This document shows positions 16,747-25,668 of a DNA stretch of 64,000 nucleotides, one piece after another. The position numbers were made by a program, and so were the translations under genes. The DNA lies in contig JBAOID010000033.1 of the NCBI GenBank assembly GCA_037045435.1, positions 40,548-104,547 on the forward strand. Reading direction: 5' to 3'. Numbering within the stretch: the stretch's first letter is position 1; every line of letters starts with the position of its first letter. The stretch is from CBDUEF01 sp018063485. GTDB lineage: Bacteria; Pseudomonadota; Alphaproteobacteria; Rhodobacterales; Rhodobacteraceae. The notes under the pieces are model-generated. The model was not told the origin of the DNA. It was given only the letters and a program-made list of their open reading frames with translations, and searched no databases.

Positions 16747-17142
16747 CTACCGTGACCGGCCAAGCGAAGCGCGAATGATGTCAGAAGTATTTCGATAGAT
16801 CGCCAAGGCCATTTCGTGGTCTTGGCGCACCGTGGCGGCCTTGACCATTTCCTGCTCGATCGACACCGAATTCCCATTGGGGGCGGTGGATTGCCCACCG
16901 CCTTGCGGCACCGGATCGGGGCTGGCCCACGGATCTGACCCCGCGCGCCCCAAATGCCCGGCCCGCGTCGCCTGCATCGGCATCGCCGCTTCGAAATAGC
17001 TGGCGGCAAAATCGGGCACGTCCATCGCCTTATATCCCGGCGTATCTGCATTGGCGATATTCTTCGCAATCAGCCCAAGCCGTTGCCCGGCCCGCTCTGC
17101 CATGGCCTGCGCCATGGATGTCACCGTCAGTTTTTCAAACAT
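16747..17142 (-). CDS. flgB: Flagellar proximal rod protein FlgB
   Basis: 131 residues from the ATG at 17142, chosen for the GAGGGAG site about eight bases upstream; an ATG-like start at 17172 would add ten residues. It shows GLIAKNIANADTPGYKAMDVPDF and a C-terminal AATVRQDHEMALAIYRNTSDIIRASLG (in parts). First gene of the basal-body operon, divergent from fliI; the 85 bases between them must hold both promoters, but no clear hexamers were recognised. Confidence 0.92.
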   Translation of the reverse strand: MFEKLTVTSMAQAMAERAGQRLGLIAKNIANADTPGYKAMDVPDFAASYFEAAMPMQATRAGHLGRAGSDPWASPDPVPQGGGQSTAPNGNSVSIEQEMVKAATVRQDHEMALAIYRNTSDIIRASLGRSR

Positions 17143-17227
17143 CGGGGCTTCTCCCTCGATTACCTTCACCAAGGCTTAAGGGTGATCTCCTTTAGAAAGG
17201 GTAAGCAGCGAACAAAGTGGGGGTGAA

Positions 17228-18535
17228 ATGGGAACAGTTTTTGACGGACTTCTGGCAGAACTGGCCGAGGTTGCCGCTGTGTCCCCGATCGGGCGGGTTG
17301 CCGAGGTGGCGCGGGGCACTGTCCGTGTCAGCGGGCTGGAGCGGATCGCACGGCAGGGGGATCGGGTGCTGATTGAAGGACAACTCGGAGGTGAGGTCTT
17401 GCAACTGTCGGCCAGCGGCATGTTGGTGCTGACCGAGGGCGCGCCCGACGGTCTGGCGATTGGCGCAATGGTCGAGCTCTGCTCGGGCAGCAGTATCGCC
17501 CCGGATGACAGTTGGATCGGTCGCATCATTGATCCTTATGGCCGCCCCCTGGATGGCCGTCCCTTGTTTCGAGGGCCGGTCGGCTGTGATTTGCGCGCTC
17601 TCGCGCCGCCCGCCGCGTCGCGTCGCCGGCTCGGCAGCCGGCTGTCGACAGGAGTGGCCGTTTTCGACACCCTTTTGCCCTTGGTGCAGGGTCAGCGGAT
17701 CGGGCTTTTTGCGGGTTCAGGTGTTGGTAAGTCCTCGCTCTTGGCGAAATTTGCGCGTGGGGTCGCCGCTGATCTGGTGGTGATTGCGCTGATTGGGGAA
17801 CGTGGGCGCGAGCTGCGCGAGTTTACCGAACACGTCCTTGGCCCCGAGGGGATGGCGCGCTCTGTCGTGGTCACGGCCACCTCGGATCAATCTGCCTTGG
17901 CGCGGCGGCGCTGCGCCTGGACGGCGATGGCGGTGGCTGAACATTTCCGCGATCAGGGTCTGCATGTGCTGTTCTTGGCCAATTCGATCACCCGTTTTGC
18001 CGAGGCCCATCGTGAGGTTGCTTTAGCGGCTGGCGAGACTGCGGCGCTGCGTGGCTACCCGCCGTCTTTGTCACAGGCGATCATGTCTTTGGCCGAACGT
18101 GCGGGGCCGGGTCCGCAAGGTTCGGGCGACATCACGGCGGTCTTTTCAGTCTTGGTTGCTGGGTCGGACATGGAAGAGCCGGTCGCGGATATTCTGCGCG
18201 GCGTCTTGGATGGCCATGTCGTGATGGACCGGAAAATCGCGGAACGTGGGCGTTTTCCGGCGATTGACCTTTTGCGTTCGGTGTCGCGCAGCCTTCCGGG
18301 GGCCGCCACAATGGATGAAAATGCGTTGATTGTCGAAGCGCGGCGGTTGCTGGGCGCTTGGGACCGGGCCGAGATGATGATTCAGGCCGGGCTATATGCC
18401 AAGGGTTCCGATCCGTTGATTGATGCCGCAACACGGGTCTGGCCCGCACTTGATGCGTTCTTGGCCGAGGATGCACCACGCGAAGGGGTCGAAGGCAGCT
18501 TTGCACGGCTGGCAGCGGCACTTGCAGCAAAATGA
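17228..18535 (+). CDS. fliI: Flagellar export ATPase FliI, with altered Walker B
   Basis: 435 residues, related to F1-beta and type III secretion ATPases. Walker A is GSGVGKSS (residues 163-170), the catalytic Glu is E191 in GERGRE, and the C-terminal export-ATPase region is normal (GSGDITAVFSVLVAGSDMEEPVADILRG in parts). The Walker B position, usually an Asp in the hhhhhDS(L/V)TR pattern, is Asn252 here (LFLANSITRF; codon aat at 17981). That Asp binds the Mg-water network, so activity may be reduced or lost. FliI drives unfolding and export of flagellar subunits at the membrane. Confidence 0.93.
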   Translation: MGTVFDGLLAELAEVAAVSPIGRVAEVARGTVRVSGLERIARQGDRVLIEGQLGGEVLQLSASGMLVLTEGAPDGLAIGAMVELCSGSSIAPDDSWIGRIIDPYGRPLDGRPLFRGPVGCDLRALAPPAASRRRLGSRLSTGVAVFDTLLPLVQGQRIGLFAGSGVGKSSLLAKFARGVAADLVVIALIGERGRELREFTEHVLGPEGMARSVVVTATSDQSALARRRCAWTAMAVAEHFRDQGLHVLFLANSITRFAEAHREVALAAGETAALRGYPPSLSQAIMSLAERAGPGPQGSGDITAVFSVLVAGSDMEEPVADILRGVLDGHVVMDRKIAERGRFPAIDLLRSVSRSLPGAATMDENALIVEARRLLGAWDRAEMMIQAGLYAKGSDPLIDAATRVWPALDAFLAEDAPREGVEGSFARLAAALAAK

Positions 18536-18547
18536 TCAGTCTGCGGC

Positions 18548-19366
18548 CTAGCGTCTGCGCGCGTTGGCCGCGATCTGCTGCATTATGGCGAGCGCATTGG
18601 CGCTCGCCCCCGACTGGGCTGAATAGCTGTCCGCTTCGGACCGGATCAAGAACCGCCGGATCAGCGTTTCGACCTTGCCGGTGTCGGTAAACTGCGAAAC
18701 CTGATCACTGCCGAGTTGAGCGGCGGCCTTGCTTTTGAATGTGGCCAGTTGCTGGTCAAGATCGAGTGTGCCCAATGCGCTTGGCAGTCCCAGCGCCTTT
18801 TCGAAAACCTTGCGCAATGGGGGATTGCCCATGATGGTGAACCATTTCGCATCCTCACTTGATCCGGCTTTGCTGGCAATCGTCGGCAAGTCCCGCTGCG
18901 TATTCAAGGCAAGCCGCAAATCGCCATTTTGATCGCCAACCGCAGACTCAAACTGCCGGGTTTCATAGGCTGACAGGATCTTATCTGGAAAGGTCGAAAT
19001 CTGGGTGATGGGAATTGGAAAATCACCGAAACCGAAAGCTGCGGACAGCTTTTGATACTGTTTGTCTGCCAAGCGATTGGCCAGAGCGCCGGTGGTCAAA
19101 GTGCCGTCGGCCAACACTTTGCGGATGAAGGCCTTGTTGTTGATATCACCATCCAACCCGAAGGCGCCCAGCGCAACTTTCAAGAGCCGTCGGTCAGAAA
19201 CCAAGGCATCAGCCGTTTTGATCTTGCCGATATTGGTGCGGAAGTAATCCTCATCGCGTCTGATTTCGGCGCCTTTGACAAAGGCAGCGGTCTGAGCGGG
19301 GAGTGTCCGCTTCAACAGAGCCCAACCCGCGTAACCGCCAAGCGAAAGGCTGGGTGCAAAACTCAT
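18548..19366 (-). CDS. DUF1217 family flagellar-locus protein
   Basis: 272 residues, no signal peptide. The N-terminal GGYAGWALLKRTLPAQTAAF and the repeated helical DUF1217 pattern (RRDEDYFRTNIGKI, RFLIRSEADS-like stretches) identify the family. Members are found beside flaF/flbT/flagellin genes in Rhodobacteraceae; no biochemical role is established that I know of. Its ATG overlaps the flbT stop by four bases, so it is translationally coupled to flbT. Confidence 0.8.
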   Translation of the reverse strand: MSFAPSLSLGGYAGWALLKRTLPAQTAAFVKGAEIRRDEDYFRTNIGKIKTADALVSDRRLLKVALGAFGLDGDINNKAFIRKVLADGTLTTGALANRLADKQYQKLSAAFGFGDFPIPITQISTFPDKILSAYETRQFESAVGDQNGDLRLALNTQRDLPTIASKAGSSEDAKWFTIMGNPPLRKVFEKALGLPSALGTLDLDQQLATFKSKAAAQLGSDQVSQFTDTGKVETLIRRFLIRSEADSYSAQSGASANALAIMQQIAANARRR

Positions 19367-19767
19367 ATCGGGCGGGCGGCCATCAACCGCTCTTCGCGCG
19401 GCAGCAATCCGCGCAAGGCACGCATTACCTGATAGTGCTGATCTTCCAAAACGGCGGCCGTAGCCTGTGACAGCAAGGCGCGGCTGTCGTGATCGGTCAG
19501 CACCTGACTCAATTGCTCGATCCCACGCAAAAGCTGCATCTTCGCATCCCTTGGGTCGGCATCCCCCGAAAGCACCAGTTGTGCGATATAACAGACCCGG
19601 CGCACCGGAGTGTTCACCGACTCGGGGTGGATGGCATCGCGTAGACGCAAGATATTTGCGTTCGGTGTCATCACCGACAGGCGTGACCGCTTGTCACCGT
19701 TTTCGATCACCGCCCCATTGATCAAGACCCGCTCATGCGGCCCCAGTTTCAGCACAAGTCCGCTCAT
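19363..19767 (-). CDS. flbT: Flagellin translation regulator FlbT
   Basis: 134 residues. The N-terminal LVLKLGPHERVLINGAVIENGD and RLRDAIHPESVNTPVRRVCYIAQLVLSG (in parts) match FlbT, which in Caulobacter binds flagellin mRNA and represses its translation until the hook is finished. It overlaps flaF by four bases and lies in the order fliC-flaF-flbT-DUF1217. Confidence 0.92.
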   Translation of the reverse strand: MSGLVLKLGPHERVLINGAVIENGDKRSRLSVMTPNANILRLRDAIHPESVNTPVRRVCYIAQLVLSGDADPRDAKMQLLRGIEQLSQVLTDHDSRALLSQATAAVLEDQHYQVMRALRGLLPREERLMAARPI

Positions 19768-20132
19768 ACTCCACCACCCTCACCGCGCAACCCGCGCATC
19801 ACAGCGGTGTTGATGTCGATCAAGACCTCAACCGATCCGTTGTCGTCGCGGACCGTGCGGCTGTGGTGTGCAGTGAATTCATAAAGATAGAACAATTGCG
19901 CGCGCAGTTTCGCAGGCAGGGTGTTTCCTTCATCTGCCACATCTGCGGCCAGCGTTGACCACAGCCGCTGATTTTCTTCCAATGCCGTAACCAGTCCGGC
20001 ATAATTCTGGCGTCGCGTTGAAGCAGCGGCTTTCAGCCGTTGGGTGCAGCGGGCAAGCAAATCATATTCTGCCCGACGCGGCATCTGCGGGGGCGCTTCG
20101 GACTGCACGTAAAGGGAGCGGGCGGCGATCAA
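19764..20132 (-). CDS. flaF: Flagellin biosynthesis regulator FlaF (TTG start)
   Basis: 122 residues. The start is TTG at 20132: AAGGAAGG lies eight bases upstream, and translation gives (M)IAARSLYVQSEAPPQMP, matching the family start before RRAEYDLLARCTQRLKAA. The nearest ATG, inside the ribosome-binding region, is out of frame and ends after three codons. FlaF works with FlbT to balance flagellin production. The C-terminal VEVLIDINTAVMRGLRG is typical. Confidence 0.85.
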   Translation of the reverse strand: MIAARSLYVQSEAPPQMPRRAEYDLLARCTQRLKAAASTRRQNYAGLVTALEENQRLWSTLAADVADEGNTLPAKLRAQLFYLYEFTAHHSRTVRDDNGSVEVLIDINTAVMRGLRGEGGGV

Positions 20133-20168
20133 TTTGGCATCCTTCCTTGGGGAACGGGGGCGGAAAAT

Positions 20169-20192
20169 GGGCCGGAGGCTTACCCCCGGCCC
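20169..20192 (-). terminator. Hairpin between flagellin and flaF genes
   Basis: Ten-pair stem with a 4-base loop (arms GGGCCGGAGG / CCCCCGGCCC on the plus strand, one G-U pair in the minus-strand RNA) starting eight bases after the flagellin stop codon, followed on the minus strand by ATTTTCC. The T tract is short, so it is probably a partial terminator or RNA stabiliser that makes flagellin message more abundant than flaF-flbT. Confidence 0.6.
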
Positions 20193-20199
20193 CAGTGCG

Positions 20200-21418
20200 T
20201 CAGCGGAACAGCGACAGGATGTTCTGCGGCTGCTGGTTGGCAATCGACAGCGATTGCGTTGCCAGCTGCTGTTGCACTTGCAAGGCCTGCAACCGTGCCG
20301 AGGTTTCTTCCATATCGGCATCCACCATCGAGCCGATTCCCGATTTCAGCGCATCCGTCAGCTTGCCGACAAAGTTGCTCTGAATGTCGATCCGCTTTTG
20401 CGATGAACCAAATTGAGCCGCTGCGCCGATCGAAGTTTGCAGCATCGATTCGATATTGCCCAAAGCCAAAGCCGCTCCAGAGCCGGTCGAGACATCAATG
20501 GTCGACAAGGCGCCAAGGCCGCCGGCATCGGCATTCTTGAATTGGCCGACTGACCGACAAGTCTTTGGTGCCGTTGTTGGTGAACACCAATTGACCAGGA
20601 TTTGCACTGTCATAATCCACCGTCAGACCGGCAACTCCCAGCGTGTCGATTGAATTTTTCATCCCGACCGAGATCAGGTCGGAAATCGAGTTGCCAGCAC
20701 TGACGTCCGAGGCGGTGACGGTATAGGATGCCTCCTTGTCGCCCACCCGCATCGATGACCTTGTCTCCGGCGGCCCAGGCCGTTGCCCCGTCTGCGATAG
20801 TGATGTCGTCAGTGCCGCCGGCCTTGTCCAGCGACAAAACAAAAGTGTCCTTGTCGGTCGAGATCGTGCCGCCGGTCGAGGCCGAAAACACGTCATTGGC
20901 AACGTAATCGCCGGTAGACAGGTTCTGCCCGGTGACAGTGATCGACGAGGCTTTGACACCTGCGCCGACTTGCGGTCAAGAGACGCCAGAACATCCACAC
21001 TCGAGGTGCTGCCGTTCACCAGGTTCAGTCCGTTGAACTGTGCCGCGCCCACGACCAATTCGACCTGGCCGCGCAGAGCAACGATATCGGTCTGGATCTT
21101 GGCGCGATCAACATTGTCTTGTTGCGCCGCAACGATCTTGCCTTTCATCTGTGTCAACAGATCGGTCACGGTTTCCGAGGCCTGACGGGCCACCGACAGC
21201 GTGGAGGAGCCGAGATTCAGACTGTCGGAAATGCCCTTGAAACCCTCAACATCCGATTCCATCACTTTCGAGATGGCCCAGACCGCTGCGTTGTCCTTGG
21301 CCGAGGCCACTGATTTGCCGGTCGAGATTTCGGACTGTGTCTTGTTCATGTTTGCGTTGATGGATTTCATGGTCTGAAGGGCGACCATCGCACTGTTGTT
21401 GGTCAAAATGGACGACAT
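20200..21418 (-). pseudogene. fliC: Flagellin, broken by three frameshifts
   Basis: Starts at the ATG 21418 (AAGGGAA upstream) with a canonical flagellin N-terminus (SSILTNNSAMVALQTMKSIN) and ends at 20200 with the canonical C-terminus (SLSIANQQPQNILSLFR). Between them the frame changes near 20957-20970 (a missing base around LDR/VGAGVKASS), near 20750 (VIDA/RVGDKEASY) and near 20555 (DLSVS/VGQFKNAD). All three breaks lie in the variable central region; both conserved ends are sound. With frames joined the protein would be about 405 residues. Multiple independent breaks argue for a decayed gene or for a poorly resolved stretch of sequence. Confidence 0.85.
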
Positions 21419-21570
21419 ATTCAATTTCCCTTGTGATCGCCCGACGCTTTGCGTCCGGCAGGTTGAACCATCGCTGAGGGCGATGGATAAACGGGCGTTC
21501 TGTCCGATGCGGCGGGCTTTGGTCCGTCGCGCCACCCCGTTCGGGATGCAGGGTCAGTAAGCCGTCGCCA

Positions 21571-21588
21571 GTGCTAAAAGAGTGCTAA
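21571..21588. repeat. 11-base-period direct repeat upstream of flagellin
   Basis: GTGCTAA occurs twice (21571-21577 and 21582-21588), separated by AAGA, about 155 bases upstream of the flagellin start. The period of one helical turn suits a tandem protein-binding site. The rest of the 196-base interval 21419-21614 shows no other structure that I can support. Confidence 0.4.
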
Positions 21589-21614
21589 CGCGCCACAGGA
21601 GAACTCTGCGCATT

Positions 21615-21956
21615 TTATTGAAATTGCATCAGAAACGGCGGCTGCGGCCTTCGGGAAGCCGCAAGGTTCAGCCTTTGCCCCTTGTTGTCATAGGCCGCCA
21701 ACCCGCTGACTGCGCGCCGAACATCTTCCAGCCGCCGGATCGCCGAACGAATCCCGCGCCCCATGGCGGAAAAGCAGACCGCATTTCGATCGGCCTTGCG
21801 CTGCAACTGCGCCAGTTGGCCCGCACCCATATTCGGTGCAAGATCGGCAAGCGCCGTTTCCAGCGCCGGGATCAATTCTGCCAACAAGATGAAATCGGCG
21901 CACTTCGCCGCGCCATAGGACGCATCAAGGAGGGCTTCAAGGGTTTCCTTTGTCAT
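21615..21956 (-). CDS. FlgN-like flagellar chaperone candidate
   Basis: 113 residues, mostly helical (ETLEALLDASYGAAKCADFILLAELIPALETALADL in parts). Its position next to the rod-binding protein gene, which it overlaps by four bases, and its size suit a FlgN-type export chaperone, but sequence support is weak. The C-terminus (QRLNLAASRRPQPPFLMQFQ) is short and basic. Confidence 0.5.
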   Translation of the reverse strand: MTKETLEALLDASYGAAKCADFILLAELIPALETALADLAPNMGAGQLAQLQRKADRNAVCFSAMGRGIRSAIRRLEDVRRAVSGLAAYDNKGQRLNLAASRRPQPPFLMQFQ

Positions 21957-22237
21957 TCCCGCGCCCTCTTTGTCATGGCATGAAACAGCATCTCAGCCAG
22001 ACCTATCCCACCTTTGGCAACCATCATTTCCGCCTGCTTTTCCCGTAGAAAAGAGGCAAACTGCTGCTCGCCGATGCCACCGGAAAAGCTGCTGTCTTCT
22101 GATTCACCAAGCCCGGTGTAAGACAGCATTTCTGACAGGAAAGACGCCTCCAACGCGCGTGCCTTGATCATCAATGGATCATCCTTTGGGGGCGACAATT
22201 CGGGTTTTGGCAAAGACAGTGTCGGGGAAATCTGCAT
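21953..22237 (-). CDS. Rod-binding protein (FlgJ N-terminal domain type)
   Basis: 94 residues matching the FlgJ N-terminal rod-cap domain without the peptidoglycan hydrolase domain: KARALEASFLSEMLSYTGL, GGIGEQQFASFLREKQAEMMV and GGIGLAEMLFHAM. In alphaproteobacteria such single-domain proteins cap the growing rod. It is divergent from fliK, with 107 bases between the starts. Confidence 0.8.
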   Translation of the reverse strand: MQISPTLSLPKPELSPPKDDPLMIKARALEASFLSEMLSYTGLGESEDSSFSGGIGEQQFASFLREKQAEMMVAKGGIGLAEMLFHAMTKRARE

Positions 22238-22344
22238 TGAGTCCTCTGATCGGTTGCATTTTCTGCACTGTGCACCCTCTCAGTAAACAGGTGGTAACCA
22301 ATTGGCCTTCATAACTCAGGGACAACGGCAGAAGTCGAAACCAG

Positions 22345-23473
22345 ATGATTCCAATGTTTCAAACTTTTCAGATCAAGGCGATCAGCGCATCGGTTTCGGC
22401 AGACGCAACCCTGTCTGCAGAAACCGCAAACGAGCCGCATTTTGCGTTGACCAATACCCCGGCAGAGCCCGAACAATCCGATGATCCTTCATCAACCATC
22501 TTGCAGGGGATGGTGCCGCTGAACCTGATGCCAGCCTTGCAGCCTCTACCAACTGAAGCGCTGCCCGATGGCGCGGCATGGCCAGCCGAATCTGACCTGC
22601 CTCGGGCGGTCATTCCCAGCGCGAAAGCGGGAGGGGTAGAAACCCCGGTGGCAGAGCTTGCACCGCACGACAAGGCACCTGACAAGTCTGAAGCGCCGTC
22701 AACTGCGTTGGCACACCGGTCTGCACCTGCCGATGAACCCGCTGTCAATCCTGGATCTCCACAGCCTGCTTTGGCTGTTCCGGGGGCGGTTGAAACTGCG
22801 GTGCGCATCCGATGGGCGGATCACTCAACCAAGGAAGACGCCAAGTCGGCGATGGTCAGGTCAGGGCAGCAGGCTGCCGACCAGGCCGAAATGCGGTTGA
22901 CAGTTGCCGTCAAGCCATCCGTTCAACTGCCTCAACCAAGCTCGGTCTTATCGGTTTTCCCGCTTTTGGCGGAGGCGGATCAGGATTTTCAGGTCGAACC
23001 TGTTGGCGAAGGCTTCGGCCTGACGAACCTGCAATCGAACTCCGCTTTCACGATCTCGGCGCCCACCGGTCAGAATACCTCTTTGCCAGCGATCAAGATC
23101 GCACACCTGCCCCTTCGACTTGTGGCGCAGGCCGCTACCGGGAATGACAGTCAGGCCGATCTGGCACTCAATCCCGAAGAACTGGGGCGCTTGCGCTTTG
23201 CCATGCAGCATCAGGACGGCAAGCTGACCGTGGTGCTCACCGCCGAACGCGCCTGATACGCTTGCGCTGTTGCGCCAAAACGCCCCGCAATTGCTGGCGG
23301 AATTCGTGGCAGCGGGATTTTCGGGCACTACGCTCAGCTTTGGTAAATGGGGCGGCGGTGAGAATCGCAACACCCACCCGCCCGAATCGGCAGAATTGGC
23401 TTCGGTTCAGACTGATGCCTTAGCTCCCCCCCCTCGCGAAGGCCCGGTTCGGGGCCTTGATCTCAGATTATGA
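22345..23473 (+). pseudogene. fliK: Hook-length control protein FliK, frameshifted near the C-terminus
   Basis: A Pro/Ala-rich N-terminal region (residues 1-240) leads into the FliK C-terminal domain: LPLRLVAQAATG, ADLALNPEELGRLRFAMQHQDGKLTVVLTAER (in parts). At about 23252 an extra G in GAACGCGCC makes the frame stop at 23256. Removing it continues ERPDTLALLRQNAPQLLAEFVAAGFSG, the expected family ending, and the frame then stops at 23473, overlapping the flgD ATG by four bases. That coupling supports the longer reading as ancestral. As it stands, about 70 residues of the domain needed for export-specificity switching are lost. Confidence 0.82.
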
Positions 23474-24138
23474 CAGGAACGCCGATGATCACCAATATTG
23501 CCAGCTCTATAACCTCTCCAGTTACGCCTGGCGCCTCGGCAACGGCGGCACTGGGCGGGGATTTCAACACTTTTCTCAAGATGTTGACGGTTCAGATGCA
23601 GAATCAAGACCCGATGAATCCCATTGATTCCGCCGATTACGCCGTGCAACTCGCCACCTTTTCCGGGGTCGAACAGCAGGCCCGAACCAATCAACTGCTG
23701 GAGGGGCTGAACGGACAGTTCGGCGTTCTGGGCATGTCGCAACTGGCCGGATGGGTGGGGCAGGAAGCGCGTTCTTCCGCCCCAGCCTATCTGGGGGATC
23801 AGGCGGTCAGCATCAGCTATGCGGCTGCCGCCACCGCAGACCGGGCGGTTCTGGTGGCACGCGATGCTTCGGGCAATCTGGTTTCTCGCGAAGATGTGCC
23901 ACGTGCTGACAATGCCTACCTTTGGTACGGTGGCGATGCCTCGGGAAACCCTCTGCCCAGCGGGCTTTATCAACTGTCCCTCGAAAGCTATTCCGGCGAA
24001 ACGCTGCTCGGCACTTCGGCGGTGGAGAGCTATTCCCGTATTCTTGAAGCGCGGGGCGGGGCGGCGGGGGCCACGCTGGTTCTGGAAGGCGGGGTCGAGG
24101 TTCCTGCAACCCAGATCACCGCGCTGCGGCTGTCTTGA
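23470..24138 (+). CDS. flgD: Flagellar hook cap protein FlgD
   Basis: 222 residues. The N-terminal FlgD signature is FNTFLKMLTVQMQNQDPMNP with DYAVQLATFSGVEQQARTN, then FlgD tudor/FN3-like domains (PSGLYQLSLESYSGE). It caps the growing hook. ATGs at 23470 and 23485 are both possible; 23470 overlaps the fliK stop and is preferred. Convergent with ubiB, with no gap. Confidence 0.92.
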   Translation: MTGTPMITNIASSITSPVTPGASATAALGGDFNTFLKMLTVQMQNQDPMNPIDSADYAVQLATFSGVEQQARTNQLLEGLNGQFGVLGMSQLAGWVGQEARSSAPAYLGDQAVSISYAAAATADRAVLVARDASGNLVSREDVPRADNAYLWYGGDASGNPLPSGLYQLSLESYSGETLLGTSAVESYSRILEARGGAAGATLVLEGGVEVPATQITALRLS

Positions 24139-25668
24139 TTACAAAACGCGGCCCAGAATCAGCCCCAGCGCAAACACCACGCCAGTCGCAGCGACAATCG
24201 CCACCCGCGGCCAGAACCGTGACGGATCGGCGGTTTGCGGCACCTCGGCCTGACGGATCAGCGCGGCCTCGACCATCCGCGGCAGGCGCGGCCCAAATCG
24301 GGCCATCACCCGCGCCGTCAGCGCCAGATCACGCAACAGCGCCAATGGCCCGACATTGCGGGCCACATAGGATTCCACCACCGGCTTGGCCACCTGCCAG
24401 ATGTTGATATGCGGATCAAGACTGCGGGCCACGCCCTCAACCACCACCATCGTGCGCTGCAACAGGATCAACTCGGTGCGGGTTTCCATGCCGAAACGCT
24501 CGGTTACCTCGAACAGATAGGACAAAAGCCGCGCCATCGACACCCGCGTTGCCTCAAGCCCGAAAATTGGCTCGCCCACAGCACGCAGCGCGCGCGCGAA
24601 TTCATCAATATCGCGATCGGCTGGCACATAACCCGCTTCGAAATGCACCTCGGCCACGCGGCGGTAATCCTTGCGGATAAAGCCCATCAGAATCTCGGCA
24701 TAGACGCGGCGGGTATATTCATCAATTCGCCCCATGATTCCGAAATCATAGGCAATGATATCGCCATTTGCGGCCACTTTCAGATTGCCCTGATGCATGT
24801 CACCGTGGAAAAAACCGTCGCGCAAAGCGTGGCTCAGAAACAATTGCAGCACCCGCTCGCCCAGGGCTCTGCGATCCTGCCCAGCCGCATCCAGCGCCTG
24901 GTTGTCGGACAGGGAAATGCCTTCGGCCCAGCCCAGCGTCATCACGCTGCGGCCAGACAGTGGCCAGACTACAGCAGGAACCTGAAACCCAGCGTCGCCT
25001 TTGGTGTTATCGGCGAACTCTGACGCCGAGGAGCATTCCAGCCGCAAATCCAATTCGCCCATAACCACGCCTTCGAAATGCGCGATCACATCCATCGGGC
25101 GCAGACGGCGCGAAGAGGGGGCCAGAAATTCAATGCTGCGTGCAGCAAAATAGAACGCGTCAATGTCCTTGCGAAAGGCGCGCTCGATGCCTGGACGCAG
25201 CACCTTCACCGCCACTTCGCGCCCGGTATCAGCCAGCCGCGCGCGGTGAACCTGCGCGATCGACGCAGCGGCCACGGGTTCGGAAAATTCGGAAAACAAT
25301 TCGGCCACCGGCTGCAACAACTCTTCCGCAACCATTGCCTCGGCGACGCTCTTGGGAAAAGGCGGCAGCTTGTCTTGCAGGTATTTCAATTGCTCGGCCA
25401 ACTCGTCGCCCACAATATCCGGGCGTGTTGAAAGAACCTGACCGAATTTGATATAGGCCGGGCCAAGGGCCGTCAGTGCCCGCGTGGCAGGGGGCAAGGC
25501 AGGATCCCCCTTCAGCCCCAACCATTTGAACGGCCAACCCAGCAAGTGGGCCGCAAAGCGCAACCTTGGCGGCGCACTGAATGCCTCCAGGACCACAGCC
25601 ATTGCGCCGGTGCGTTCCAATGTCGCCCCGGTGCGGATCAGCCGCCAGATGTTATGCGGGCCCCTCAC
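24139..25668 (-). CDS. ubiB: Ubiquinone biosynthesis kinase-like protein UbiB
   Basis: 509 residues, ABC1/ADCK atypical kinase family. Signature KxGQ motif in YIKFGQVLSTRPDIVG, Ala-rich loop AAASIAQVHRARL, catalytic-loop FFHGDMHQGN and metal-binding YDFGIMGR, with a C-terminal membrane hairpin (VAIVAATGVVFALGLILG). It supports coenzyme Q assembly at the membrane, probably by ATP-dependent extraction of lipid intermediates. It overlaps ubiE by four bases. No defect visible. Confidence 0.95.
   Translation of the reverse strand: MRGPHNIWRLIRTGATLERTGAMAVVLEAFSAPPRLRFAAHLLGWPFKWLGLKGDPALPPATRALTALGPAYIKFGQVLSTRPDIVGDELAEQLKYLQDKLPPFPKSVAEAMVAEELLQPVAELFSEFSEPVAAASIAQVHRARLADTGREVAVKVLRPGIERAFRKDIDAFYFAARSIEFLAPSSRRLRPMDVIAHFEGVVMGELDLRLECSSASEFADNTKGDAGFQVPAVVWPLSGRSVMTLGWAEGISLSDNQALDAAGQDRRALGERVLQLFLSHALRDGFFHGDMHQGNLKVAANGDIIAYDFGIMGRIDEYTRRVYAEILMGFIRKDYRRVAEVHFEAGYVPADRDIDEFARALRAVGEPIFGLEATRVSMARLLSYLFEVTERFGMETRTELILLQRTMVVVEGVARSLDPHINIWQVAKPVVESYVARNVGPLALLRDLALTARVMARFGPRLPRMVEAALIRQAEVPQTADPSRFWPRVAIVAATGVVFALGLILGRVL

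Noticed and set aside
21571..21588. CIRCE element (HrcA operator), because GAGTGCTAA is present
   Set aside because: CIRCE needs an inverted pair TTAGCACTC-N9-GAGTGCTAA; here GTGCTAA is repeated in the same direction and the neighbour is flagellin, not a chaperone gene.
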